From: Clostridiales bacterium
GTDB lineage: Bacteria; Bacillota; Clostridia; Peptostreptococcales; Anaerovoracaceae
NCBI GenBank assembly: GCA_015243575.1
Contig: CP042469.1
Span: forward strand, 2,322,929 to 2,386,928
Direction of reading: 5' to 3'
DNA: 64,000 bases
In this document: positions 1-9,829 of the stretch, in pieces
Numbering within the stretch: the stretch's first letter is position 1
How the letters are laid out: each line of letters opens with the position of its first letter
The notes under the pieces: generated by a model
What the model was told of the DNA's origin: nothing
Seen by the model: only the letters and a program-made list of their open reading frames with translations
Database searches by the model: none
Program-made: the position numbers and the translations under genes

Positions 1-67
1 AGCTGTTGTCTAGTTGCCAAAAGGCACCGAATCCGAATGGCGATACCTCTCGGTATCTCTAAAGACT

Positions 68-101
68 AAAAAATGGGCTTTCTCTCAGAGAAAGCCCATT
101 T
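68..101 (-). terminator. Rho-independent terminator of the giant protease gene
   Basis: A near-perfect 14-bp inverted repeat (AATGGGCTTTCTCT / AGAGAAAGCCCATT) lies about 110 bp past the protease stop. Read on the minus strand it is followed by a run of Ts (the A-run at 68-73), so it fits termination of the minus-strand gene. The remaining bases 1-67 show no gene. Confidence 0.85.
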
Positions 102-212
102 CAACCTATTAATTACATATACCTCACGAACAATCGTCAAGAAGAAAACACTGCTTAAGAAGCCGGAAAACTCATTCCCCTTATCCTGTATCATATCCTC
201 CGAAAGGATTAA

Positions 213-3200
213 TTAAGAGGACGCCGGTATCAGAAGTGCCACTACCAGCCCCTTTTCATCGGTATAAATCATAACTGGAGAGGTATACAAACCTACAACT
301 TCTTCTATGGAAGTCATCTTATACTTATTGCCGTCGTTATCCGGCCCGCTTCCATCATAGGTAAATACCATTACATCATCGGATATCTCGAAGGGACTTT
401 CGCCAAAACTCAATGAAGATGAACTCTCAATTTTCAATCCAGTATCTGCCTGTATCCCTTCAAGCCGATCGATCGCACCGATCTCACCGGACTCATCAAG
501 TCCATAGGCGATCACCCATCCCTTCAGCAAATCGATATCAATATCCCGGGAGATCAGATAGACTCCTGTGCCACCATCATGATTCCCCATCAGCTTGACC
601 CTGGGATCAAAGCTATGATCGAATTCCACAACCAATCCATAATGATCCGCTCCAATGTAGGGGGGAACTGTCACGGTCACTTTTCCGCCTGCCGGTTTTC
701 CGTCCCTCGCTGCATACCTTACATGATAGTCACCTGCGGCCAAACCGGAAATTTCTGTACCGATTGCCTCAATATAATTTGTTTCTGTTGAGAGCTTATA
801 TTCCATATCACTGTTGGTTCCAGTGATTCTGCCATCATCGTCGGCGTCAGATGTCGGTGCAATTCCCTTTAAGCCCGTTGGCTCAGGCACGCTGTTTGCT
901 GATTTCGGTACTAACATGGCTACCACTTCGCCTTGTACCACATAGATGCTCACCGGCGAGTTTATGGGACTTCCATAGATCAGATGACCGATAGTGCCGA
1001 TATCATATCTGCTGCTGTCAGCCTCCGGTGTAACTCCTCCATAAAAGAAGACCGACACATCTGCTTGAATGCTGTAGACGGTTCCATTCAAATCGATTTC
1101 CGACGAACTGAGAATTATTGTTCCCGAATCAGTTGATACAGCGTTATCGGAATCCAACACAACGATCTCACCTTCTTCGTTGAGTTCATAATAGACCAGC
1201 TGACCTCTTGACACATAATCCAGCTCATCCGATACTGGGTATATTTTCGCCTCTCCATTTATAGCAAACAGCTTCACATCTCTTGGATCAAAAGTGGAAA
1301 ATCCCGCTACAACTCCAAATCCCTGAGTAATGAGATCTGGCTCCTCTTCTTCAGGAGGACTTACAGTCACTGAGCAGGTGTCTGTAAATCCACCGGCTTC
1401 TGTCGTTGCGGTTATTGTTGCCGAACCCGAAGACACTGGTGTTACAATTCCATCGTTCACCATTGCGACATCTGTGTCGCTAGAAATCCATATCACCTTT
1501 TTATTGGATGCAGTTTCTGGTTTTACCGTTGCGTTTATTGCTTCTTCCGAGCCTCCTGCGATTAAGATGAGATGTTCTTTATCCAGTGAAATACCTGACA
1601 CCTGAATAACAGCCGGCTTCACCGTCACTGTACAGGTTGCCTTAAAGCCTCCGGCTTGTGCAGCAGCAGTTATCGTTGTCGTTCCCGTCGATACCGGCGT
1701 CACAATCCCGTTGACCACAGTTGCGACATTATTGTCGCTAGATGTCCATGTCACCGCTTTGTTTGTTGCGTTTACCGGGCTGACCGTTGCGGTCAGCGTT
1801 CCTGTTGCTCCACCCTCCATAAGAAGCATGGTGTTCGGATTTAAAAGAATACCTGTAACAGGAACAGGAATTGAAACACTTACCGGGCTGGACTGAGCAC
1901 TTGATCCCAGTGCATTTACAGCACTGACTTTGTACCAATATGTCGCTCCCACAGTGAGTCCGCTGTTTGCATAGCTGTTAGCAGTTACTGTGGTCAGCTT
2001 TGTATAGGTACCGGCAGCGCTTGTAGCACGGTATACATCATAGGAAACCGCACCTGCCACAGCACTCCATTTAAGGGTGCACTGAGTGCTGCCTGTCACA
2101 CTTGCCGTTACGCCTGCCGGTATTCCCGGAATGGCCAGTTTAACACTGACCGCTCCTGACTGAGCGCTTGTTCCCATGGCGTTTGTCGCACTGATCTTAT
2201 ACCAGTATGAAGAACCGGATGTGAGTCCGGTATTTATATAACTGTTGGTTGTTACCGTTGCCAGCTTTGTATAAGTACCGGAAGCGCTTGTGGCACGGTA
2301 CACATCATAGGAAACCGCTCCGCTTACCCCAGTCCATTTGACGGTACACTGGGTTGTTCCGGTTACACTTACAGCAAGACCTGAAGGCACGGAGGGAACT
2401 GCAATGGTCATGCCCACTGCACCGGACTGAGCACTCGCTCCCAGTGCATTGACTGCACTTACCTTATACCAATAGGAGGAGCCTGCGGTCAATCCGCTGT
2501 TTACATAGCTGGTGCCTGTAACAGTGGTCAGCTTTGTATAGGTACCGGCAGAACTTGTGGAACGGTATACGTCATAGGAAACCGCTCCGCTGACTCCACT
2601 CCATTTGACGGTGCACTGGCTGCTGCTTGTAACGCTGGTAATCAGACCCGACGGTGCTCCTGGAATGGCAATGGTAACATTGACTGCTCCTGACTGGGCA
2701 CTGGCCCCCATGGCATTGGCCGCACTCACTTTATACCAATAAGCAGAACCGGCTGCCACACCGTTGTCGCCATAGCTTGTTGCAGTCACTGTGGCAAGCT
2801 TTGTATAGGTTCCCGCAGAACTTGTGGCCCGATAAATATCATAGGAGACAGCTCCGCTTGCAGCACTCCATTTGATCGTGCACTGACTGCTTCCGGTGAC
2901 ACTGGCAGTAAGCCCCGACGGAACAGTCGGGATTCCCATGGTCACACTGACCGCTGATGATTGAGCACTTGATCCCAGAGCATTTGTTGACCTTACCTTA
3001 TACCAATAGGAGGTACCTGATTTCAGCCCGCTGTCTGTATAGCTGGAAGCAGCTGCCGTTCCGATCTTTGTAAAGGTTCCAGTTGCACTTGTGGCACGAT
3101 AGATATCGTAGGAAACAGCACCGCTTGCAGCACTCCATTTGAGAATGCATTGACTGCTGCTTGTTACCCCCGTTGTGAGTCCCGCAGGAACGCCGGGAAT

Positions 3201-6200
3201 CGCCATGCTAACGCTAACAGCTCCAGACTGAGCGCTTGCACCCAGCGCATTGACTGCGCTGATTCGATACCAGTAGGCAGACCCTGTGGTCAGCCCATTG
3301 TCAGTGTAGCTGGCGCTTGTAACATTTGCTAGTTTGGTGTAGGTTCCTGTGGCACTTGCTGCCCGATAGATATCATAAGAAACAGCTCCGCTGACCGCAT
3401 TCCATTTGACCACACACTGAGTGCTGCTCGTTACGCTGGTTATGATTCCCGCCGGAACGCCTGGGGCAGCGATCTTCACACTGACCGCACTGGTCTGCGC
3501 ACTGGCTCCCATAGCATTGACGGCACTGGCTTTATACCAGTAGGAGGACCCTGTAGTTACACCATTGTCTAAATAGCTTGTGCCCGTCACCGTTGTCAGT
3601 TTGGTATAGGTTCCCGCAGCGCTTGTGGCACGATATATGTCATAGGAAACAGCTCCGCTTACGGAACTCCATCTGACAGTACACTGACTGCCCCCGGTAA
3701 TACTTGCAGTAAGCCCCGCTGGTACTGCCGGAACCGCTATGGTTACATTGGCTGCCGCCGATTGAGCGCTGGATCCTAAGGCGTTTGTTGCTCTTACTTT
3801 ATACCAATAGGAAGAACCCGCTTTTAATCCGCTGTCGCCATAACTTGCACCGGTTATCGTTGCAAGCTTTGAAAAAGTTCCGGTTGCGCTTGTGGCCCGG
3901 TATATATCATACGATACCGCTCCGCTCACAGGACTCCACTTAACAGTACATTGGGTGCTGCTCGTTACGGCAGTCGCAAGACCAGATGGAACTCCTGGAA
4001 TGGCCATTGTTACGCTGACAGCTGCTGACTGGGCACTGGTTCCCAATGCATTGGAGGCACTGACCTTATACCAGTAGGAGGAAGCGGTTTTTAGCCCGGT
4101 ATCCGTATAAGCAGGGCTGGTTACGGTTGCAAGTTTTGTATAAGTCCCCGATGAGCTTGAGGCCCGATATACATCATAGGATACGGCTCCGCTTGCCGCG
4201 TTCCATTTTAGAGTACTTTGACTGCTGCTTGTTACACTTATTGTCAGTCCGGAGGGCACAGCAGGAACAGCAATTTTCACGCTGATCGCGCTGGACTGGG
4301 CGCTTACTCCCAGTGGGTTTGCCGCGCTGATTTTGTACCAGTAGGAAGCTCCGGCGGCCACTGCATTGTCCGCATAACTGGATGTCGTGACGGTTGCCAG
4401 CTTTGTATAGGCTCCGCTAGCACTTGGAGCCCGGTATACGTCGTAGGAAGCGGCTCCGCTGACCCCATTCCACTTGACAGTGCATTGGCTGCTGCCGGTT
4501 ACTCCTGCCGTAAGGCCTGCGGGTACACCTGGAGTGGCAAGGCTCACGCTTGACGCAGCAGACTGAGCGCTTGTTCCAATTGCGTTTGTTGCTGCTACCT
4601 TGTACCAGTAGGAAGCTCCCGCTTTCAGCCCGCTGTCTCCGTAGCTGGTGCCGGTTACCGTTGTGAGTTTTGTATAGGTACCCGTTGCGCTTGCACCCCG
4701 GTATACGTCATAAGAAACCGCTCCGCTGACAGCGCTCCATTTAATGGTGCACTGGCTTGTGCTCGTAACGCTCGCGATCAAGCCCGTTGGTACGCCAGGA
4801 ACTGCAATGGTTACACTTGCCGCACCCGACTGAGCGCTTGCTCCTATTGCATTGGCTGCACTTATTTTATACCAATAAGAAGAACCTTTTTTTACTCCAT
4901 TGTCCATGTAGCTGGTTCCAGTTGAGGCTCCCAGCTTGGTGTAGCTTCCAGACGCGCTTGTGGCTCGGTAAATATCATAGGAAGCCGCACCGCTTGCAGC
5001 ACTCCATTTCACCGTAACTTGCGTACTTCCAGTTACATTTGCTGCAAGTCCTGACGGTACAGCTGGAATTGCTATTTTTACACTGGCTGCTGCAGACTGA
5101 GCGCTTGCTCCCATTGCATTTACAGCACTGACCTTATACCAGTAGGAAGCTCCTGAGGTCAATCCGCTGTTCACATAACTTGTTCCAGTCACTGTAGTCA
5201 GTTTTGTGTATGTCCCTGAGGAACTTGTGGCTCGATATAAATCATAAGAGACAGCACCGCTGGCGGCGCTCCATTTTATGGTACACTGACCGCTGCCGGT
5301 GATACTTGTCGTCAAACTCCCAGGCACACCGGGAATTCCCATGGTAACACTGGCTGCGCCTGATTGCGCACTTGTCCCTAATCCATTGGTGGCGCTTACC
5401 TTATACCAATAAGCGGAACCCTTGGTCAATCCGCTGTTCACGTAGCTGGCGCTAGTTACTGTCGCTAGTTTTGTATAGGTTCCGGTTGCACTTGTTGCCC
5501 GGTATACATCATAAGAAACTGCCCCGGCCACTGCACTCCATTTCACGGTACACTGGCTGGCGCTGGTTACGCTTGTGGTAAGTCCGGTAGGTACACCTGG
5601 AATGGCAATGATTACGCTGACAGCTCCTGATTGGGCGCTTGTTCCGACTCCATTGGTGGCGCTTATCTTATACCAATAGGACGAACCGGATTTCACTCCG
5701 CTGTCAATATAACTGGTTCCCGTTGCGGTTGCCAGCTTGGTGTAGCTTCCTTCTGCGCTTGTTGCGCGATATATGGTATAGGATGCGGCTCCACTGACAG
5801 CGCTCCATTTAAGGGTGCACTGCTTGCTGCCTGTTACACTTACCGTCAGCCCCGCAGGTACCGTCGGAGGGTTGGAAATCACCTTCATGATTTCGCCGGC
5901 ATTGATCAGACCATATCCAAAATAATTATCATACCCTTTTGTTCCAAGATCCTTACTGGTGGTTTGAATCAGGCTTCTCATTTTCGCCGGAGTCAGCGTA
6001 GAATCACGGGCTGCAGCCAGTGCGGCAATTCCGGAAACATGGGGGGCGGAAAACGAAGTCCCGTCCACATATTCATAATCCGAGTATGAATATTTGGGAT
6101 CTGCAGTGGTCAATATATTAGATCCCGGTCCGACTACATCAACAGCATTATTATACTGAGAAAAGGAGGAACGAGATAAATCACTGTTAACAGAACCAAC

Positions 6201-7199
6201 ACTGATGACGCCGTCGTAGGATGCAGGATAGGAATATGAGGAATTTCCATCATTTCCGGCAGAAGCTACAACTATGCATCCCTTTGAGAGCGCATTTTGA
6301 ATCGCACGATTCATGGCATCGGAATAGTCTGGTCCACCTATGCTGAGATTGATTACGTCACACCCCATGGCTGCTGCGTCATTAATCGCTTGAATTACAA
6401 CAGATTCATAAATTTTACCCGAGAAATCAACAACCGCTAACGGAATGACGGCTACATTCCAGTTGACACCTGCAATCCCAGTTGAATTATTGGTAGCAGC
6501 TCCAATGATTCCCGTAACATTTGTACCGTGCCCTTCAAAAAAATCCCAGTCACACGATCCGCCATATATGTAATCATACCCAGCCCGCACATCTGCTTTC
6601 GCTATTTCAAGATGGCTCCGCTCGACACCGGAGTCGATTACCGCAACAAATACTTTATTTGAACCTTTTGAAACATCCCATGCCTTTGGCATATTAACAG
6701 CGGTCAGACCCCATTGCTCGGAATAGTAAGCGTCATTGGGAACCGCATGAAGTTTCATGAGATGATCTTGCTCGATGAATTCAATCATCTCCGCCGCTTG
6801 AAGCTTAAACTTTGCCAAATCATCCAGCTTTACCGCAAGCATGCGCTGTTCGCTTTTACCAATCAGTTCATAGTCATATGTTTTTACAACATCATAAACT
6901 TTTTGCAGAGAAGCACTGTCGTTAAATTTAACGATATATCGCTTTTCCTCTAATTCTTTAGAAGCTTGCTTCTGCTTTTGATCGTTCTGCCTTTCCTCGT
7001 CTAAAGATAACTTGCTAAGCTTGGAAGTTTTAATATCACCCTCCCCCTTCATAAGCTGCAGAAGCTCATTGTGGGCTTTATCAGAGGCGGAAAAGGGATT
7101 GCTTTCCGTCAACGCATAGGAGTATGAAGGAACGTTCAGAAGATTAAATCCCAAAAGAACAATCATAAGCGCAATTACGGCCAAGATTTTTTTACACAT
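213..7199 (-). CDS. Giant secreted subtilisin-family (S8) serine protease with 15 FN3 and two BIG2 domains
   Basis: The 2328-aa product starts with a signal peptide (hydrophobic stretch about residues 5-29). A prodomain resembling inhibitor I9 follows at about 86-150. The S8 catalytic domain spans about 165-440 with Asp189 (AVIDSGV), His224 (GHGTNVTG), oxyanion Asn316 (ASAGND) and Ser382 (GTSFSAPHVSG), so it should be active. Fifteen FN3 modules of about 89 residues run from about 443 to 1778, then two bacterial Ig-like group 2 domains (about 1780-1950). The C-terminus has two related modules with YxxSPV-type motifs. No LPXTG or SLH anchor is visible, so how it is retained at the surface is unclear. 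It is monocistronic, with a terminator downstream. An extracellular or cell-surface protease on an FN3 stalk is the best reading; the substrate is unknown. Confidence 0.93.
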   Translation of the reverse strand: MCKKILAVIALMIVLLGFNLLNVPSYSYALTESNPFSASDKAHNELLQLMKGEGDIKTSKLSKLSLDEERQNDQKQKQASKELEEKRYIVKFNDSASLQKVYDVVKTYDYELIGKSEQRMLAVKLDDLAKFKLQAAEMIEFIEQDHLMKLHAVPNDAYYSEQWGLTAVNMPKAWDVSKGSNKVFVAVIDSGVERSHLEIAKADVRAGYDYIYGGSCDWDFFEGHGTNVTGIIGAATNNSTGIAGVNWNVAVIPLAVVDFSGKIYESVVIQAINDAAAMGCDVINLSIGGPDYSDAMNRAIQNALSKGCIVVASAGNDGNSSYSYPASYDGVISVGSVNSDLSRSSFSQYNNAVDVVGPGSNILTTADPKYSYSDYEYVDGTSFSAPHVSGIAALAAARDSTLTPAKMRSLIQTTSKDLGTKGYDNYFGYGLINAGEIMKVISNPPTVPAGLTVSVTGSKQCTLKWSAVSGAASYTIYRATSAEGSYTKLATATGTSYIDSGVKSGSSYWYKISATNGVGTSAQSGAVSVIIAIPGVPTGLTTSVTSASQCTVKWSAVAGAVSYDVYRATSATGTYTKLATVTSASYVNSGLTKGSAYWYKVSATNGLGTSAQSGAASVTMGIPGVPGSLTTSITGSGQCTIKWSAASGAVSYDLYRATSSSGTYTKLTTVTGTSYVNSGLTSGASYWYKVSAVNAMGASAQSAAASVKIAIPAVPSGLAANVTGSTQVTVKWSAASGAASYDIYRATSASGSYTKLGASTGTSYMDNGVKKGSSYWYKISAANAIGASAQSGAASVTIAVPGVPTGLIASVTSTSQCTIKWSAVSGAVSYDVYRGASATGTYTKLTTVTGTSYGDSGLKAGASYWYKVAATNAIGTSAQSAASSVSLATPGVPAGLTAGVTGSSQCTVKWNGVSGAASYDVYRAPSASGAYTKLATVTTSSYADNAVAAGASYWYKISAANPLGVSAQSSAISVKIAVPAVPSGLTISVTSSSQSTLKWNAASGAVSYDVYRASSSSGTYTKLATVTSPAYTDTGLKTASSYWYKVSASNALGTSAQSAAVSVTMAIPGVPSGLATAVTSSTQCTVKWSPVSGAVSYDIYRATSATGTFSKLATITGASYGDSGLKAGSSYWYKVRATNALGSSAQSAAANVTIAVPAVPAGLTASITGGSQCTVRWSSVSGAVSYDIYRATSAAGTYTKLTTVTGTSYLDNGVTTGSSYWYKASAVNAMGASAQTSAVSVKIAAPGVPAGIITSVTSSTQCVVKWNAVSGAVSYDIYRAASATGTYTKLANVTSASYTDNGLTTGSAYWYRISAVNALGASAQSGAVSVSMAIPGVPAGLTTGVTSSSQCILKWSAASGAVSYDIYRATSATGTFTKIGTAAASSYTDSGLKSGTSYWYKVRSTNALGSSAQSSAVSVTMGIPTVPSGLTASVTGSSQCTIKWSAASGAVSYDIYRATSSAGTYTKLATVTATSYGDNGVAAGSAYWYKVSAANAMGASAQSGAVNVTIAIPGAPSGLITSVTSSSQCTVKWSGVSGAVSYDVYRSTSSAGTYTKLTTVTGTSYVNSGLTAGSSYWYKVSAVNALGASAQSGAVGMTIAVPSVPSGLAVSVTGTTQCTVKWTGVSGAVSYDVYRATSASGTYTKLATVTTNSYINTGLTSGSSYWYKISATNAMGTSAQSGAVSVKLAIPGIPAGVTASVTGSTQCTLKWSAVAGAVSYDVYRATSAAGTYTKLTTVTANSYANSGLTVGATYWYKVSAVNALGSSAQSSPVSVSIPVPVTGILLNPNTMLLMEGGATGTLTATVSPVNATNKAVTWTSSDNNVATVVNGIVTPVSTGTTTITAAAQAGGFKATCTVTVKPAVIQVSGISLDKEHLILIAGGSEEAINATVKPETASNKKVIWISSDTDVAMVNDGIVTPVSSGSATITATTEAGGFTDTCSVTVSPPEEEEPDLITQGFGVVAGFSTFDPRDVKLFAINGEAKIYPVSDELDYVSRGQLVYYELNEEGEIVVLDSDNAVSTDSGTIILSSSEIDLNGTVYSIQADVSVFFYGGVTPEADSSRYDIGTIGHLIYGSPINSPVSIYVVQGEVVAMLVPKSANSVPEPTGLKGIAPTSDADDDGRITGTNSDMEYKLSTETNYIEAIGTEISGLAAGDYHVRYAARDGKPAGGKVTVTVPPYIGADHYGLVVEFDHSFDPRVKLMGNHDGGTGVYLISRDIDIDLLKGWVIAYGLDESGEIGAIDRLEGIQADTGLKIESSSSLSFGESPFEISDDVMVFTYDGSGPDNDGNKYKMTSIEEVVGLYTSPVMIYTDEKGLVVALLIPASS
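1866..5873 (-). repeat. Tandem array of 15 FN3-coding repeats, about 267 bp each
   Basis: Fifteen consecutive about-89-codon units occur inside the protease gene, each with the pattern KWSAxSGAxSYDxYR ... GSSYWYKxSAxNAxGxSAQS. Units are alike but not identical, so the array has had time to diverge. Some traits recur every third unit (for example units 8 and 11 share TGTF and YWYKVR; 9 and 12 share DNGV and NAMGAS; 10 and 13 share ITSVTSS), which suggests duplication of three-unit blocks. Such arrays are prone to recombination and to assembly collapse. Confidence 0.95.
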
Positions 7200-7516
7200 T
7201 TTTTATCTCCAATCAGTTTCTATAATGTTTGCCGTTTATTCGGTTCTTGGATCAGGGGATTTGTATTAGATGAGACAATTGTAAAATAAATATTTCGATT
7301 AAAATATTACCATAAACAACAAAATATTTCCATCTGGAAATATCAAAGAGATTAAAATTTTTTCGTTTTATTTCGACAGGTGTATTTCCTTTTCATTTAA
7401 TCTTGTTCAGTATAAATATGACTAGCCGTTGTCTTATTTTGAGATTATACTGATCATATCATCATTTTCATCTTATCAAAATTGAATCGTAGAACTCACG
7501 AAATGGAGTGAAAAGA
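7200..7516. other. AT-rich divergent intergenic region
   Basis: This 317-bp AT-rich gap separates the minus-strand protease from the plus-strand toroid protein and must hold both promoters. I see no ORF. The clearest element is the inverted repeat at 7324-7343; no promoter could be assigned with confidence. Confidence 0.6.
7324..7343. promoter_or_regulatory. 20-bp inverted repeat, possible operator
   Basis: The sequence ATATTTCCA-TC-TGGAAATAT has perfect 9-bp arms around a 2-bp centre. It lies about 125 bp before the protease start and 175 bp before the toroid protein start. Too short for a terminator and with no T-run, it fits a dimeric repressor or activator site. The binding protein is unknown. 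Confidence 0.4.
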
Positions 7517-8350
7517 ATGGTTGAAACACAATATATTCGGGATCTTGAAGAAATTCTTTCCCATCGATACGATAACGGCGCAGACTATTGGACGACACCG
7601 GACAAGCGCCTGATCAAAGGAGCTCCCTTTTCTACCCTTGAGTCGGTCAACTATCTATTGGAACTTGGCTTGGAATCGGATGATCCCTTACTGAAAGCTT
7701 GCGCAGACCTGATCTTTGATGCATGGAGAGAAAACGGAAGCTTCAAGTTATACCCCCAGGGAGCTGTTTATCCATGCCATACCGTACATGCAGCAAACGC
7801 GCTCTGCCACATGGGGTATGCCTCTGATACCAGACTCGGAAAAATCTTCCTCCATCTTCTAGACACCCAATACGCCGACGGAGGCTGGCGATGCAATAAG
7901 TTCAGCTTTGGCCGCGGGCCGGAAACCGAATATTCCAACCCCTTACCGACACTGCTTGCTCTGGATGCATTTCGCTTCAGCAGCTATTTCAATCAAGAGC
8001 AGGCCCTTGACCGCGCAGTCGATTTTCTGCTGAACCACTGGACGATCAAAGCACCCATCGGCCCCTGCCACTACGGAATCGGCACACTGTTCATGCAGGT
8101 GGAATACCCATTCCGAAGCTACAACCTCTTCTATTACGTTTATGTACTGTCCTTTTATGCCCGGTCGAAATCAGACAGTCGGTTTATAGAAGCCCTTGAA
8201 GCATTAGAATCAAAAACAAAAGACGGTCAGATCATCGTTGAACGAATCGTTCCAAAGCTGGCCGGGCTGACCTTTTGTAAAAAGGGCCTGCCCAGCACCT
8301 TGGGAACACTTCGCTATCAAGAAATACTAAGAAACATTGGACAGATCTGA
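7517..8350 (+). CDS. Prenyltransferase/squalene-cyclase-like alpha-toroid protein
   Basis: The product is about 277 aa and has repeats typical of the terpenoid cyclase/protein prenyltransferase alpha-alpha toroid fold: DTQYADGGWRC (about 118-128) and a similar but weaker DAWRENGSFKLY. The DXDD motif of squalene-hopene cyclases and the Zn site of prenyltransferases are not recognisable, so enzymatic activity is uncertain. I prefer the ATG at 7517 to the GTG at 7508, because GGAG at 7505-7508 is well spaced for it. It is a single gene, convergent with the following XRE regulator. Related stand-alone proteins occur in clostridia without a known role. Confidence 0.7.
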   Translation: MVETQYIRDLEEILSHRYDNGADYWTTPDKRLIKGAPFSTLESVNYLLELGLESDDPLLKACADLIFDAWRENGSFKLYPQGAVYPCHTVHAANALCHMGYASDTRLGKIFLHLLDTQYADGGWRCNKFSFGRGPETEYSNPLPTLLALDAFRFSSYFNQEQALDRAVDFLLNHWTIKAPIGPCHYGIGTLFMQVEYPFRSYNLFYYVYVLSFYARSKSDSRFIEALEALESKTKDGQIIVERIVPKLAGLTFCKKGLPSTLGTLRYQEILRNIGQI

Positions 8351-8411
8351 ATCCGAATGGCTATATTCTAAGAATGTATTTTTATCACTATATTTTATTG
8401 TCTGCCACATT

Positions 8412-9521
8412 CTAGTTTGTTTCCAAGCCCGTTTCCAAAATCGCGATGATATTTTTATACTTCGGCTCCTGCTTTAAGGACTCAAATGCCGGATTCAGCG
8501 CAATGCTTTGAATCATGCTCTTCTTGATCAGCTCCTCGCTTCGAACCGCTTCTTTTCCCAGATCAAATTCTTCAAACCAGCCATCAAGCTCATAAAAGAA
8601 GGCATCACCGTGCAGGTTGCAAGGAAAGAAGGCCGTGGTGCAAAGCACCGCATACCGCTGGAGCATGTCTAGTGCCTTTTCCTGATCACCCTTCATGCAG
8701 AAGCCCTGTGCCCCGTTCAGATAGATCAATGCCATGGTATTGGGGTGAAGGCGTTCCAGATCAAATATCTCCGCAAGGGAAAGCAGCCGCCGGAGTGTTT
8801 CCTCGAACTGTTCATTTTGAAGCTGGAGCAGGCTGCAGCCTGAGGCTGCGAGAACCAGCAAATGCTGATACATGCTGATTTGCAAGACCCGATTTGCTCC
8901 AGACAAATTTCCCATCATAAGATAGGCTTGTGCAATTCCTGCCTCATCATTGGCTATTGGCCTGATGGTTTCTCCCAGCAGGTTCACTACCTCCTGCGGC
9001 TTGTTCATCATGAGGAAGCAAACTCCCTCAAGAGAGGCGGCTTCCCTAGTCAACCAAAGATCCTCACACTCGGTTTTGATCCTCTCGCAAAGCTCTGCCG
9101 CTTCTTCCAGAATTCTTTTCTTTTCCTCTATTTCTTCTGCCAGCATATGATGGTTGCAGAGCAAAACCGCCATCTGCATGAGCAGCGGGAAACATGAATA
9201 ATACTTTCTGATGATTTTCCGGCATTCTTCTAAGACTCCTGCAAACGGTTTGTTTGCAAAATCTGCTGATAATCTGTGGTACAGTTCTTTGATATCTTCT
9301 TTCGTCATTTGCGGCTCATAGCCCATCAGATCGTCGATGGTAATATTGAAATATGCAGCAAGCTGAGGGAGAAAAGTAATGTCAGGATAGCTCTGTCCCG
9401 TTTCCCACTTTGAAACAGAAGCCTTCGAAACACCCATATAGGCTGCCAGCTGCTCCTGTGTAATTCCTTTTGCCCTCCTATTATCAGTAATAATTCTTGA
9501 AATATTGATTTCCTTCATCAT
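8412..9521 (-). CDS. XRE-family transcriptional regulator with helical (TPR-like) C-terminus
   Basis: The 369-aa product has an N-terminal Cro/CI-type helix-turn-helix (about residues 4-60: GITQEQLAAYMGVSKASVSKWETG). Its long C-terminal half is all helical and rich in Leu/Ala/Glu, like the tetratricopeptide sensor part of peptide- or stress-responsive XRE regulators. The ATG at 9521 is chosen because AAGG lies 5 nt upstream; an in-frame GTG six bases earlier overlaps that SD. It is divergent from the HelD gene 308 bp away, and regulation of that gene is possible but unproven. Confidence 0.8.
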   Translation of the reverse strand: MMKEINISRIITDNRRAKGITQEQLAAYMGVSKASVSKWETGQSYPDITFLPQLAAYFNITIDDLMGYEPQMTKEDIKELYHRLSADFANKPFAGVLEECRKIIRKYYSCFPLLMQMAVLLCNHHMLAEEIEEKKRILEEAAELCERIKTECEDLWLTREAASLEGVCFLMMNKPQEVVNLLGETIRPIANDEAGIAQAYLMMGNLSGANRVLQISMYQHLLVLAASGCSLLQLQNEQFEETLRRLLSLAEIFDLERLHPNTMALIYLNGAQGFCMKGDQEKALDMLQRYAVLCTTAFFPCNLHGDAFFYELDGWFEEFDLGKEAVRSEELIKKSMIQSIALNPAFESLKQEPKYKNIIAILETGLETN

Positions 9522-9829
9522 AATCACCTTCTGCAGTCTATTTTGAATAAAACGCTGCAGTTTTTCCTTTCGAGTTTCATTATACTTTCTGTCATACGAA
9601 AAACAAATGGACCCAAAGTTAACTAATCATTATAAAAATCAACCCTCAGGCAACTCCCAGGGTACAAAAATGGGGTTTTCTTTTATAGAAACCCCCTTAG
9701 TTTTTCTTGCTTCGTTTTATTTCATTTTAATTATATCACATTTCTGCGGAAATAATAAGTCTTGTTTCCAAAGACCAATCGTGTTACTTTGATAGGTACC
9801 GTTGGTTATGTCAGCAAAGGAGGTATCCT
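9522..9829. other. Intergenic region between XRE regulator and HelD gene
   Basis: This 308-bp region holds the tandem hairpins at 9642-9705 (listed separately) and an AT-rich stretch before the HelD start. A 61-codon frame at 9607-9792 has no SD and crosses the hairpins, so I do not call it a gene. The HelD ATG at 9830 has a good SD (AAAGGAGG) upstream. Confidence 0.6.
9642..9705 (+). terminator. Two tandem hairpins with T-run upstream of HelD gene, possible attenuator
   Basis: The first hairpin has ACCCT/AGGGT arms (9642-9663). The second pairs GGGGTTTTCT with AGAAACCCC (9672-9695) and is followed on the plus strand by CTTAGTTTTT. No plus-strand gene ends just before it, so the terminator-like element sits in the possible 5' leader of the HelD gene or terminates antisense transcription. 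An attenuation role is inference. Confidence 0.4.

Noticed and set aside
1866-5873. Regular repeat array considered as CRISPR
   Set aside because: The 267-bp units are coding FN3 modules in one open frame, not short repeats with unique spacers.
413-6953. Many plus-strand reading frames of 60-150 codons inside the giant protease gene
   Set aside because: They are antisense shadows of the FN3 repeats: they lack SD sequences, repeat in step with the array and have unnatural composition.
29-8362. Shared 13-mer GAATCCGAATGGC near position 30 and near 8350
   Set aside because: A single 13-bp match is expected by chance in 64 kb, and the flanks do not match, so it is not an attachment or repeat pair.
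9607-9792. 61-codon frame considered as a leader peptide of the HelD gene
   Set aside because: No SD, and it simply runs through both hairpins; no codon bias or regulatory codon run is seen.
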